From positions 1 through 64,000 of the forward strand of contig JBFLZW010000024.1 of NCBI GenBank assembly GCA_040755755.1: a DNA stretch of 64,000 nt. The letters run 5' to 3'. The notes under the pieces are model-generated. The model ran no database searches. It was given only the letters and a program-made list of their open reading frames with translations, and was not told the origin of the DNA. Positions 33,726 through 42,080 of this stretch are shown piece by piece. A program made the position numbers and the translations under genes. This DNA is from a bacterium (GTDB taxonomy: Bacteria > SZUA-182 > DTGQ01). Numbering within the stretch: position 1 is the stretch's first letter; every line of letters begins with the position of its first letter.

Positions 33726-35123
33726 TCAGTTCATGTACTGATAAACGATGGAATCAAACCGTCTGGTTAACCATACGGAAGAAGGTGAAACCGGGGTTGC
33801 ATCGGACTCCAGGGCTGAAGATTGCACCCCTGCAGTGGACTCTTCCGGCTCGACGATGGTGATAACCGGCGCGGCCTGCGGCTCAGAAGCTGTTTCCATG
33901 TTGTTTGAGCCGAGAAGATAGGGTTTGCTCCGCTCGCCGAGGTTATTGGTTACCCACAGGTAGAAGGGACCGGTGCCCAGACCCCGTAAGTCGGTCCGGA
34001 ATTTTGCGCCCTCATCCCCCATCCAGATTATCTTCTGAGTAACCCTGGTGGCTGCCCAGTAATCCGGCTGATCACCGATTTCCACCAGCGAGGCAGGGCC
34101 GATGCGCCGGTCGGGACTCATGGCAAAACCGTCAAACCAGATGCTCTGATCGATCGGCAATTGGTCTTGAGTCCAGTTCTGGCAATTGATCGTCCCCAGT
34201 TCCAGGGGGCCAAAACGCAGGCTCCCGTCTGATTCACGATAGCTGTTCATCCAGGGAGAGGTCAGGAGGTTATTATTTTCATCATAAATTTCGCACTCCT
34301 TCCCGTCCAGCCAGAACTTCAGCTCAAGGCCGCCGCCAACCTTTCTGACCATCAGCTCGATGCAATACCACTGGTCAAGTTCCATCCGCTTCCCCAGGTG
34401 GACAAACAGGCGCTCACCTCCCTGGATATCATACATGCTGGGGCCCATCCCCTCCGGAATTTCATCCCACATGCAGGCATTCATATTAAAGAGATTGTGA
34501 ACATAAAATTGCTTGAAACTGTTGTTGGTCCATTTGAAGATTGGTCCGCTGTAACGGACATAGTAGCGATAAAAATACTGGTCAGAATCCGGCGCAGACC
34601 ACCAGGTCATCGGGTGATAAATTCCCTTGCCCGGCTCTTCCTTCGGATACATCCAATCCTGCCAGGAATACTGAAGGCGGTTGCGGTAGCTCTGATTGCC
34701 GAGAACAGATATGCCAGCATCGAAGATCGCATCCGCATCCCGCTGCTCCGCTGTCTCAGCCCAGCATTCCCAGTTATCACGCAGCCAGCAGTTGCCATTC
34801 CTGATCCAGCCATTGGTATCTTCAAAACTGCCCTGCTCTTCCGCCCAGTGAATCCAGTGGCTGGTTTCCTGCTCGAGCAGTCCTGTCCCGTGCAGGTCTG
34901 CAATTTCGCCACTTTGCAGGGCAGTGGCCTCCTTGCTTCCCGCATAGGCAGTCTCCGCGTTTGACGAATGACTGAAGGAGATATGCGAGACTTGCGGCTC
35001 TCCTGAAACTGATAGCGGGGTCAGGAGTCCTGCTATCAAAAGGAAGGTAAGCTGGAAAACATGGATCAGGGTTCTTCCTTTGGAAGCGGCAGGCGAAAAG
35101 GTAAAGCGTACTTCTCGGGACAT
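33726..35123 (-). CDS. Secreted protein with concanavalin-like (polysaccharide-lyase-like) fold
   Basis: 465 residues. Signal sequence at about 16-42 (LIHVFQLTFLLIAGLLTPLSVSG). The central region, about 95-365, is rich in Trp/Tyr and has strand patterns such as WTNNSFKQFYVHNLFNM, ERLFVHLGKRMELDQWYCIE, LMVRKVGGGLELKFWLDGK and SIWFDGFAMSPDRRIGPA, typical of jelly-roll lectin/glucanase-like domains including PL14/PL20-type lyases. A C-terminal stretch (PVITIVEPEESTAGV...) is low-complexity. No catalytic residues can be assigned with confidence. Located among glycosyltransferases, it may bind, trim or cleave the polysaccharide made by the locus. Confidence 0.7.
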   Translation of the reverse strand: MSREVRFTFSPAASKGRTLIHVFQLTFLLIAGLLTPLSVSGEPQVSHISFSHSSNAETAYAGSKEATALQSGEIADLHGTGLLEQETSHWIHWAEEQGSFEDTNGWIRNGNCWLRDNWECWAETAEQRDADAIFDAGISVLGNQSYRNRLQYSWQDWMYPKEEPGKGIYHPMTWWSAPDSDQYFYRYYVRYSGPIFKWTNNSFKQFYVHNLFNMNACMWDEIPEGMGPSMYDIQGGERLFVHLGKRMELDQWYCIELMVRKVGGGLELKFWLDGKECEIYDENNNLLTSPWMNSYRESDGSLRFGPLELGTINCQNWTQDQLPIDQSIWFDGFAMSPDRRIGPASLVEIGDQPDYWAATRVTQKIIWMGDEGAKFRTDLRGLGTGPFYLWVTNNLGERSKPYLLGSNNMETASEPQAAPVITIVEPEESTAGVQSSALESDATPVSPSSVWLTRRFDSIVYQYMN

Positions 35124-35282
35124 GATAAAAAAACCTCCTGAATGTTAAAAAGAAACTCTGGATGAAATAGATATGCTTTTTCTTATGGAGTATAAATTGG
35201 AAATGGAAGAAGCAAAACGAAAGCACATCTTACGTAAAATAAGCCCCGATAATACGCTATTTATCCTATGCTGTCAAGAGGG

Positions 35283-36476
35283 TCAGATCATTTTTCCTCC
35301 TCTAATTTTCCTGGCAATTCTCATTATGTGAACCTGTGCTTTTCTCTGTGTCTCTGTGGTTTCTTTTGTATTTATATAGAGTTGCTCATATCGCTCCACC
35401 ATCAGCCCCAGATGATAGCGCTCCACGACTGTTTTCCGGCCACATTCACCAAACCGGCGGGCCATCGGCGGATCATCCAGAAGGGCCTGGATAGAGGAAG
35501 CGAAAGACCCCGTATCGTGCGGCGGAACCAGAAAACCTGTCCGCCCTGACTGAACGATTTCCTGATTCCCGCCCACACGGGAGGCCACAACCGGCTTTGC
35601 GCAGCTCATGGCCTCGAGCAGGGAGATCGAGGTTCCCTCGCTCCAGGAAGGGAGCACAAAAATATCCATTACCGAAAGCAGATCCCGGATGTCGAACCGC
35701 TCCCCCAGCAGCCGGCAGGTTGCGGAAAGCCCGCTCTTATGGATTATCTCTTCAAGATTTTTCCGTTCCGGCCCTTCACCCACGATCAGCAGTCTCAGCC
35801 TGGGATTTACGGCCGCAACCTGCCGGAAAGCATGCAGCAGGGCCGGATAGTTCTTCACCTGACTCAGGCGTCCGACACTGCCGATGATTGTCTGGTCCTG
35901 CCCTATCCCCAGTTCCTGCAAAAGCCCTTCCGGTTTTGGCTGGGGAGAAAAATACCCGGTATCGATCCCGTTTTCAATAACCATCACTTTCTCATCCGGC
36001 CAGCGGAAAGCCTTATGCAAATAACCCTTCAACACCGGTGAGACAGCCACAATTCTCCTGGTCTGCCGGGCGTAGAACCGCTCCAGCTCGATCATCCATC
36101 GCGGGTCAGGAAAGGGTCGTCCGTGCTCGGTATGGATCTGAGGGATTCGCAGACAGCGGCTGACCAGGGCTGCCACAGGCCCGCAGCCGCTATGACTGTG
36201 GATAATATCCGCTTTTTCCCTTTGAACGATGCGAAGCAGGGAATAGGGATAGATCAGGGACGCGCCTTTGATCATCGGATCAGCCAGGATGATTTTGGCT
36301 CCCTCCTGCTCAGCTCGATCAGCCAGAGGGCCGCGGGAAGAGAGGCAGACGACCACTACCCTGAAAACCCGGCTATTGATCTTTCCTATCAGGCGGGTGA
36401 TGACAGTTTCGGCTCCACCGGTCTCCAGACTCAGGACCAGGTGGAGTACGGTGATTGGATTGGGGTTGGATGACAA
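35283..36476 (-). CDS. GT4 glycosyltransferase whose ends run into dispersed repeats
   Basis: 397 residues from the TTG at 36476, chosen because AAAGGGGA precedes it by 6 bp; an upstream GTG at 36509 lies inside a repeat. The GT-B fold is clear: LHLVLSLETGGAETVITRL, HTEHGRPFPDPRWMIELE, IIGSVGRLSQVKNYPALLHA and the donor-binding LPSWSEGTSISLLEAMSC and VASRVGGNQEIV. It probably adds a sugar to a lipid-linked repeat unit on the cytoplasmic side. The C-terminal tail KETTETQRKAQVH is encoded by a copy of the 'CACAGAGACAC' repeat, and another copy covers the upstream end in inverted orientation. Confidence 0.85.
   Translation of the reverse strand: MSSNPNPITVLHLVLSLETGGAETVITRLIGKINSRVFRVVVVCLSSRGPLADRAEQEGAKIILADPMIKGASLIYPYSLLRIVQREKADIIHSHSGCGPVAALVSRCLRIPQIHTEHGRPFPDPRWMIELERFYARQTRRIVAVSPVLKGYLHKAFRWPDEKVMVIENGIDTGYFSPQPKPEGLLQELGIGQDQTIIGSVGRLSQVKNYPALLHAFRQVAAVNPRLRLLIVGEGPERKNLEEIIHKSGLSATCRLLGERFDIRDLLSVMDIFVLPSWSEGTSISLLEAMSCAKPVVASRVGGNQEIVQSGRTGFLVPPHDTGSFASSIQALLDDPPMARRFGECGRKTVVERYHLGLMVERYEQLYINTKETTETQRKAQVHIMRIARKIRGGKMI
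35331..35368. repeat. 'CACAGAGACACAGAG' dispersed repeat inside a gene end
   Basis: The complement of AACCTGTGCTTTTCTCTGTG and TCTCTGTGGTTTCTTTTG. It encodes part of the glycosyltransferase tail and is the inverted partner of 36498-36529. Confidence 0.7.
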
Positions 36477-36497
36477 GGGATTCCCCTTTGAAAAAAT

Positions 36498-36529
36498 AAA
36501 AGAAACCACAGAGACACGGAGGCACAGAG
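36498..36529. repeat. 'CACAGAGACACGGAGGCAC' dispersed repeat
   Basis: AAAAGAAACCACAGAGACAC followed by GGAGGCACAGAG. AAAAGAAACCACAGAGACAC is shared exactly, in opposite orientation, with 35331-35368, so the glycosyltransferase gene is bracketed by inverted copies about 1.15 kb apart. Confidence 0.75.
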
Positions 36530-36582
36530 CAAAGCAAAGGGTAAATTCTCTGGGTCTGGTTTATTTGTTTTTGAGCTTCCGG

Positions 36583-38475
36583 CTACAGGTATTCCGCCTG
36601 CCAGACCTGGAAGAGCAGGAGGGCAAAGATCAGTTTATCGTGGGTTTCTTTTCGGGAGAAGTGCTCATCCAGGATTTTCCGGACTGCGCCGGGGTCAAAA
36701 AAACCTGATTCCCGAAGGCGTTCCCGGCTCAGCATCTCGCAGACATACGGCTTGAGATCAGAGCGGAGCCAGTGGGCTATAGGGCCGACAAATCCCTGTT
36801 TTTTATGCCGCAGCACGGCCGGGGGCAGAAGACTGGCCCCGCATTTTTTCAGCAGGTACTTTTTCTGGAAAAACTTCAGCTTCATTTCAGATGGTATGCG
36901 AAAGCAGAATTCAAGCAGCTTATGATCCAGAAACGGGACCCGGACTTCCAGCGAATGGGCCATGCTGATGCGGTCAGTAAGGGCCAGAATATCATCTGGC
37001 AGGTAGGTATGGATATCCTGGTAAAAAACCCGGTTCAACGGGGAAATATCCCTGGGCCGATGAAAAAATGCCTTCAGGTGTGCCTCGATACGGGAGGGAT
37101 CGATCTGGCGACGGATATCGGGATGATATAACTGATGGCGCTGGGAGGCGGCCAGAAGCGAGATAAATTGCAGATACCGTGACGAAGCTGGCAGGCCGGA
37201 TCCTCTGATGAATCTTTTCAGGCGGTTGATGGCAGGATTGCCATTGGCCTGCTCAGGAATCCCCATAGCCAGGGGATGAATTACCCGCTGGCGCATCCAG
37301 CGGGGGATATGATCGTACCAGTCCCCCAGTTGAAATCCGAGGTATCTTTCATATCCCCCAAACAGCTCATCGCCGCCCAAGCCCGACAGAGCGACAGTCA
37401 CCTGGCTCTTGGCCAGCTCGGACACATAGTAGGAAGGAATGGCTGAATCATCGGCCAGAGGCTCATCAAGGGCCTGCACAATCCGGTGGAGAACATCAAC
37501 GGCCTGGGGCTGGACTTCCTGCTCGTAGTGGCAGGCTTCATAGTGCCGGGCGACCATACGGGCATAAGGGCGCTCGTCGTCAAAGCCGCCTGTTGATCCG
37601 CCAAAGCCGATGGTGAAGGTCCGCACCGCTGAGGGAAGATTCCTGGCCATGAGGGCCACCACGCATCCTGAATCCACACCACCGCTTAAGAAAGCACCCA
37701 GAGGCACCTCACTCATCAGGTGAATCCGGACCGACTCTTCCATCAGCTCCATTACCCCTTCCAGAAAGTATGATTCCGGTTTGCCGTAATCCGGCGCGAT
37801 AACCAGATTCCAGTAGGACCGAATGTGCACTCCTCCGGGAGTGACGGTCATGAGATGCCCGGGACACAGCTTATGGATTCCGCTGAAAATAGTCAGCGGA
37901 GCTGGAATATAGGACAGGGTAAAATAGGCATCCAGGGCATCAAGATCCACCCTGCGCTGAACCCCTTTGATCTTCAGCAGGGACTTCAGCTCAGAACCAA
38001 ACAGGATTCCTGCCGCGGTCCGGGTATAGAAGAGCGGTTTGATGCCCAGCCGGTCGCGGGCCAGCAGCAGCTTCCGGTTGCGGATATCCCAGAGGGCAAA
38101 GCCAAACATGCCCCGCAAAAAAGCAGGCATCTTTTCGCCATATTCTTCATACAGGTGGACCAGGACTTCCGTATCACTGCCGGTCGAAAACCGGTGCCCT
38201 TTTTGTTCCAGGCTCTGCCTGAGATGCCGGTAATTATAAATCTCGCCATTATAGACCACCCTGATGGTCCCATCCTCGTTGGCTATCGGCTGCTGGCCGC
38301 CACTTCGGTCGATAATGCTCAGCCGCCTTGAGCCGAATCCGAGATTTTTGTCCAGATAAAAGCCTTCAGCATCCGGACCCCGATGGGCAATGGCATCGCC
38401 CATCAGCTTCAAATCCGGAAATTCAACTCCAAGCTCCGGCTGAGAGAAATTATAGATACCAAATATTCCGCACAT
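36583..38475 (-). CDS. Glutamine-hydrolysing asparagine synthase-like amidotransferase of an EPS locus
   Basis: 630 residues with both halves intact. The glutaminase domain starts at the required Cys (MCGIFGIYNF) and has AHRGPDAEGFY, RRLSIID and YNGEIYN. The synthetase half has the pyrophosphate loop LSGGVDSG and ALSGLGGDELFGGYERY. Length and sequence match the AsnB-like amidotransferases that accompany exosortase-type polysaccharide systems, where they probably amidate a sugar acid or an amino-acid substituent with ammonia from glutamine. It is 74 bp upstream of the repeat-bracketed GT4 gene on the same strand. Confidence 0.92.
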   Translation of the reverse strand: MCGIFGIYNFSQPELGVEFPDLKLMGDAIAHRGPDAEGFYLDKNLGFGSRRLSIIDRSGGQQPIANEDGTIRVVYNGEIYNYRHLRQSLEQKGHRFSTGSDTEVLVHLYEEYGEKMPAFLRGMFGFALWDIRNRKLLLARDRLGIKPLFYTRTAAGILFGSELKSLLKIKGVQRRVDLDALDAYFTLSYIPAPLTIFSGIHKLCPGHLMTVTPGGVHIRSYWNLVIAPDYGKPESYFLEGVMELMEESVRIHLMSEVPLGAFLSGGVDSGCVVALMARNLPSAVRTFTIGFGGSTGGFDDERPYARMVARHYEACHYEQEVQPQAVDVLHRIVQALDEPLADDSAIPSYYVSELAKSQVTVALSGLGGDELFGGYERYLGFQLGDWYDHIPRWMRQRVIHPLAMGIPEQANGNPAINRLKRFIRGSGLPASSRYLQFISLLAASQRHQLYHPDIRRQIDPSRIEAHLKAFFHRPRDISPLNRVFYQDIHTYLPDDILALTDRISMAHSLEVRVPFLDHKLLEFCFRIPSEMKLKFFQKKYLLKKCGASLLPPAVLRHKKQGFVGPIAHWLRSDLKPYVCEMLSRERLRESGFFDPGAVRKILDEHFSRKETHDKLIFALLLFQVWQAEYL

Positions 38476-38719
38476 AGGAATTCAACCCGCCTCGAAAAAA
38501 ATGTGTATGGATCACCAATACCTTGTCTTATTGCCTATCCTTTTCCAATTGACAGTCACTCTTAATATAGAGCATATTCGGGTAGGGTATATTTAGTAGA
38601 CTTTTCTGTGAGGGTGGAGGAATTGTCATAAGAAATAATAAAACTCATAGAGTCCCTTAACCACTCCTCTTCAGTGAGGGAATGGGGAAAAGCCTCGTTG
38701 TATTGTACGCAGTGAATTT

Positions 38720-38986
38720 ATGATTAAGGAACGTGTTGCCGTGAAAAGACGCGAAAAAATTCCAATCAGAATTTATCTGGAACCTGAACAGGAAAAGATC
38801 ATCAATCACTTATCGAGGACCAGTGGCAGGTCCAAAGCCGCCATTGTCCGATTGTGTATCTCTCAATTCATAGACAATCTTCTCCCGGAAAAAGATCCGG
38901 CTCTGGATATTATAGGCCCCGGAGACGCACAAAAAGGAGATATTTCTCAAAACCACGATGATTATTTAACCTCTTTCAAAAAGTAA
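38720..38986 (+). CDS. Ribbon-helix-helix (CopG/Arc-like) DNA-binding protein
   Basis: 88 residues. The RHH core is KIPIRIYLEPEQEKIINHLS followed by RTSGRSKAAIVRLCISQFID, that is a beta strand and two helices with the usual small residues at the turn. The tail is acidic and low-complexity. Such proteins repress their own operon or act as antitoxins, but no toxin gene is adjacent: the next gene is a convergent glycosyltransferase. It could regulate the divergent amidotransferase gene 245 bp upstream; that is a guess from position. The gene ends in a repeat at 38988. Confidence 0.65.
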   Translation: MIKERVAVKRREKIPIRIYLEPEQEKIINHLSRTSGRSKAAIVRLCISQFIDNLLPEKDPALDIIGPGDAQKGDISQNHDDYLTSFKK

Positions 38987-38987
38987 G

Positions 38988-39012
38988 CTCCTGACTCCTG
39001 ACTCCTGACTTC
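38988..39012. repeat. 'CTCCTGACTC' dispersed repeat between convergent genes
   Basis: CTCCTGACTCCTGACTCCTG and ACTTC fill the whole 24-bp gap between the RHH gene and the GT4 gene stop. Same family as 2261, 20561 and 27153. Confidence 0.75.
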
Positions 39013-40204
39013 ACTCCCCAAGAAGTCCCTCATACAAATCCAGGGTCTTTCGGCCAACGGCCTCCCAGCTATACTGCTCTAATGCCCTCCGATGCAGTTG
39101 CCTGCCCAGGTCATTCACCAGGCCGGGGTTTTGAATGAGCCGCAGCATTGTATCAGCCAGGTCCTGCGGGTTATCTTCCTCTATATAGAGGCCGCTTTCC
39201 CCCAGGTATTCCGGAAGCCCCACCTTCCGGGTGGCAATTACCGGCACGGCATTGGCCATGGCCGCAGTCACGGCAGCCCCGGCCTCACTGGTCGTATAGG
39301 GTATAACCATACACAGGGCTGTCTGCAATTCTGCAAACAAGGATTCATCACTCCGGTAGTCGAGCCATTTGAACTTATTGCTGATCCCAAGTTCATGGAT
39401 GAGTTTTTGGCCTTTTTCCTGGCCGTAGCCTTCATTCAACCCATAGATCATGAGCGGCGGTGTTACCCCCTGCGCCCTCAGAATGAGCAGTGCCTTGAGA
39501 AAGGCATCGAAGCCCTTGCCAGAAGTCAGATGATGGCCACCGCAAAATGCGATCTGATGCCGGGCAGGAGGTAATGCGCCCGGTTCCATCAGCCTGGATA
39601 TACCGGCAGGTATATGAGTGCCATGAGGTATGATGTGAACCCTTTCCGAAGTGACACCCAACGCTTCGAGTGCCTTTCCGGCAGCCGCATTCTGGACGAC
39701 TATGGCATCGGCCTTATGGTAAATCCTGTTTAATTTTATCGTGGAAAATGCTTTTGACCCGACCTTGAGCTGCTTTTGTATGCTGTCGATCTCATGGATA
39801 CTGATCACCCGCCTGGCCTGAGTTGGATATGACAGAAAAGAGAGCAGCGGAAGAAAGCCGAATGACCCCTGGGTCTGCTGATAATGAAGGATGGCCGGTG
39901 ATTTTGCCTTTGCAAGGTATCCGAAGCCCTTGAAGGCATCTGCGGCCAGTTCTCCAATGGCCCGAAGGTAGCTGATAGCCAGGGGAGCAGGTTTCCAGTA
40001 AAAATCGGGGAATCTTACCTTGTGACAGGGTGAGAAAAACAGCTCAGGATGAAAGGGATCATCACGAAAACACAGGCAGTTGGCTGAAATAACCTCGATC
40101 TCCACACCCAGCCCCGTCAGTGCCTGAGCAAGATTATGGGCAAACCTGCCGCAGCTTTTCTCCTTATACCAGCATGAAATTAAGCCAAGCCTGATGGTAT
40201 CCAT
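39011..40204 (-). CDS. GT4 glycosyltransferase
   Basis: 397 residues, GT-B fold. The N-terminal acceptor domain contains KEKSCGRFAHNLAQALTGLG; the donor domain has HIIPHGTHIP, QIAFCGGHHLTSGKGFDAFL, LMIYGLNEGYGQEKGQKLI and the acidic ETSEAG-like VIPYTTSEAGAAVTAAMANA with VIATRKVGLPEYLGESGLY. The nucleotide-sugar specificity is not readable. Its start overlaps the end of the SDR gene by 25 bp, so the two are one transcription unit and probably act in sequence. The C-terminus ends normally just before a dispersed repeat. Confidence 0.88.
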   Translation of the reverse strand: MDTIRLGLISCWYKEKSCGRFAHNLAQALTGLGVEIEVISANCLCFRDDPFHPELFFSPCHKVRFPDFYWKPAPLAISYLRAIGELAADAFKGFGYLAKAKSPAILHYQQTQGSFGFLPLLSFLSYPTQARRVISIHEIDSIQKQLKVGSKAFSTIKLNRIYHKADAIVVQNAAAGKALEALGVTSERVHIIPHGTHIPAGISRLMEPGALPPARHQIAFCGGHHLTSGKGFDAFLKALLILRAQGVTPPLMIYGLNEGYGQEKGQKLIHELGISNKFKWLDYRSDESLFAELQTALCMVIPYTTSEAGAAVTAAMANAVPVIATRKVGLPEYLGESGLYIEEDNPQDLADTMLRLIQNPGLVNDLGRQLHRRALEQYSWEAVGRKTLDLYEGLLGE

Positions 40205-40929
40205 CGAGCAAATACCCTCCGGATTATCTTTCTGAGGGACAGGGAGCGGATCTCCTCTGCATGAGGATTCATTACCAGCTCAAGAAGCTGATCCGCCACC
40301 CCTTCGGGGGAGGTCACATCGGCCCCCTTCAGTATATCGGCAGGAAACACCTTTAACAGCTCAGTATCCACATAACCTGGACAGAGGCAGGAAACCTCGA
40401 TATTGTGGGGAGCCAACTCCCGCTGCAGGGATTCGGAAAATCCGATAACCCCGAACTTCGAGGCACAATAGGCGGCCAGGTTGGGAAAGCCGAACCTTCC
40501 TGCCTGAGAGGCCACATTGATGATCTGTCCCGCCCCCTGCCGGATCATAACCGGCACAACCTCCCTGGTGCAGAGAAAGACCCCGGTTAAATTGGTTCCC
40601 ATGACCTTTTCCCAATCGGTCAGGGAAGTCTGGGCCACAGAGCCATATACACATACTCCCGCATTATTGATCAATACATCTATGCGGCCAAACCGGCCGA
40701 CGACCCTGGTCACCAGTGCCCTGACACTGCCCTCGCTCTGCACGTTCGCGGTAACGGCCAGACAGAAGCCCTGACGGCTTTTGATCCCCTGGCTGACCTC
40801 GTGCAGGGCCGCTCCATCGCGGGAGGCCAGAATAACCCTGGCTCCCCTGTCAGCCAAAAGGCAGGCCGCAGCCCGGCCAATACCCCGGCTGGCTCCGGTT
40901 ATGATGATCACTTTACCGTTGAGGAGCAT
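40180..40929 (-). CDS. Short-chain dehydrogenase/reductase
   Basis: 249 residues from the ATG at 40929, which gives a normal SDR N-terminus; a longer frame to 41028 adds a non-family leader. Motifs: cofactor loop ITGASRGIGRAAA, NAG in LINNAGVCVYG, catalytic Ser in INVASQAG and the Y-x3-K pair in YCASKFG; the PG motif CLCPGYVDTE follows. It reduces or oxidises a carbonyl/hydroxyl with NAD(P)H; position suggests a sugar or lipid intermediate of the polysaccharide pathway. It overlaps the downstream glycosyltransferase by 25 bp. Confidence 0.88.
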   Translation of the reverse strand: MLLNGKVIIITGASRGIGRAAACLLADRGARVILASRDGAALHEVSQGIKSRQGFCLAVTANVQSEGSVRALVTRVVGRFGRIDVLINNAGVCVYGSVAQTSLTDWEKVMGTNLTGVFLCTREVVPVMIRQGAGQIINVASQAGRFGFPNLAAYCASKFGVIGFSESLQRELAPHNIEVSCLCPGYVDTELLKVFPADILKGADVTSPEGVADQLLELVMNPHAEEIRSLSLRKIIRRVFARWIPSGLA

Positions 40930-41068
40930 GGGGATAATCTTCCCTGCGGTCGAGGGAGTGAAGGTTAGTTTGCATATTTGCGAAATGTTGAAGAAGATAC
41001 TTTGGTGGGTGAGGTGAGCTGCTAACAACTGCCAGGCGGTAGGCGGTACTATGAGGCAGATAGCCTAA

Positions 41069-41137
41069 TTATTCATGAATCTTTTCCAGGTTTTCCAGTC
41101 CAAATGCGACCTCACCCGTCAGTTCGTTCACATTCAT
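41069..41137 (-). pseudogene. Remnant of a HEPN-type partner of the nucleotidyltransferase
   Basis: A 22-codon frame that starts inside the end of the nucleotidyltransferase gene and reads MNVNELTGEVAFGLENLEKI before a stop. The position and helix-like start are what a HEPN partner gene would show, but the rest is missing. The assignment is tentative. Confidence 0.3.
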
Positions 41138-41441
41138 ACAGTATTTTTCCTTCCTTCAAGATTCTCTTCCTGAAATATCCATAAATATCTGCAAAGTCAA
41201 GTACGCTCACTGGTCTATGGGCTTCCATAAGGCATTCAGCTACGGCACGGAAGTATTCCTCATCAGGGATCCCCTCAAAGCATATATCTATGTCGGAATC
41301 AGCTCTGTAATCACCTCTTGCCAGGGCCCCATACAAAATAATCCTCATAGCCCCATGACGAAGCAAGATCGATTCTATTTGTTCTATATCCCGTAAGATA
41401 TCAGCAGGAAATTCTTTTTCTGTTAATAGTAATTTCTCCAT
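41112..41441 (-). CDS. MNT-type minimal nucleotidyltransferase
   Basis: 109 residues. The Pol-beta-like catalytic motif is complete: LYGALARGDYRADSDIDICF (G[S/A]-x-A-R-G ... D-x-D), with a further acidic residue in VSVLDFADIY. Such proteins pair with HEPN toxins and neutralise them by adding AMP to a tyrosine. Here only a 22-codon HEPN-like start overlaps its 3' end. GGAGG precedes the ATG. The surrounding DNA is AT-rich compared with the flanking polysaccharide genes, which suggests an accessory insertion. Confidence 0.8.
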   Translation of the reverse strand: MEKLLLTEKEFPADILRDIEQIESILLRHGAMRIILYGALARGDYRADSDIDICFEGIPDEEYFRAVAECLMEAHRPVSVLDFADIYGYFRKRILKEGKILYECERTDG

Positions 41442-41579
41442 AGAGGAAACCTCCCATCCTACTACTTATGCTTCTCCCCCCTTCCAGCAACTTACTTTTT
41501 AACCGAATGTTTTTATTAATGAGTTGATCGGCATAAGCCGAATATTTAGACTTAAACGAGAACATTGGTATCGAAAAAG

Positions 41580-41759
41580 TTACCGCTCATAGAGCTCTTC
41601 CCGTTTCGAATAGAGAATATCTCCCAGATGGTATCCTTTTTCTATATCTGCAATAAACTCCTCTTCTGATTTATCTCTTTGAGGATATTGCAGTACCAGC
41701 ATCCCATGTTTATCTTCGATTTCAATTTCCTTATTAATTACTTTTTGTGTTTTTCTCAA
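41580..41759 (-). CDS. Small protein of unknown function, third gene of the STAS-ATPase operon
   Basis: 59 residues from a TTG at 41759, chosen because GGAGGAG lies about 10 bp upstream; an ATG at 41816 would lengthen it to 78 residues and overlap the DUF4325-like gene by 83 bp. Sequence is charged: RKTQKVINKEIEIEDKHGML, VLQYPQRDKSEEEFIADIEK, then GYHLGDILYSKREELYER. No family is recognised. It overlaps the end of the previous gene by 26 bp, so it is translated with it and may be a regulator or substrate of the STAS/ATPase pair. Confidence 0.5.
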   Translation of the reverse strand: MRKTQKVINKEIEIEDKHGMLVLQYPQRDKSEEEFIADIEKGYHLGDILYSKREELYER

Positions 41760-42069
41760 CCTTTTCAGTCTCCTCCACGGTCTCTTTTTGGCGAAGCCTC
41801 GAATTAATAATATCATTTAATAAGGCGAGATCGTATTTAAGGATGTTCTTAAATCTCAATTTCCTTTTAAGGTCTTCTTTTGTATGCTGAAGAGCAAGTT
41901 TCCCAAACGCCTCATCGATAAAAGAAACTGAAGCAACTAGGATGTTTTCAAAGTCAATATCAAAAATATTCTCTTCATCCCATTTTTCCCTTAAGACCTT
42001 ATTCAACTTCTCCCCATCGTCTCTTGATACCGTTCTTTTTTCACATAGTTGTGTTATATGAATCTTCAT
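41734..42069 (-). CDS. STAS-like DUF4325 protein
   Basis: 111 residues. The pattern MKIHITQLCEKRTVSRDDGE, then FDIDFENILVASVSFIDEAF and GKLALQH, is that of STAS-like DUF4325: a short strand, an SR(D/E)xG/A helix, a hydrophobic strand and a conserved S-F-x-D-E-x-F(G) segment. Such domains resemble anti-sigma-factor antagonists and are often coded next to HATPase proteins, as here (11 bp after the STAS-ATPase gene). It probably binds or is phosphorylated by the ATPase. The C-terminus is a low-complexity Glu/Lys tail. Confidence 0.7.
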   Translation of the reverse strand: MKIHITQLCEKRTVSRDDGEKLNKVLREKWDEENIFDIDFENILVASVSFIDEAFGKLALQHTKEDLKRKLRFKNILKYDLALLNDIINSRLRQKETVEETEKVEKNTKSN

Positions 42070-42080
42070 ATTAATATTCC

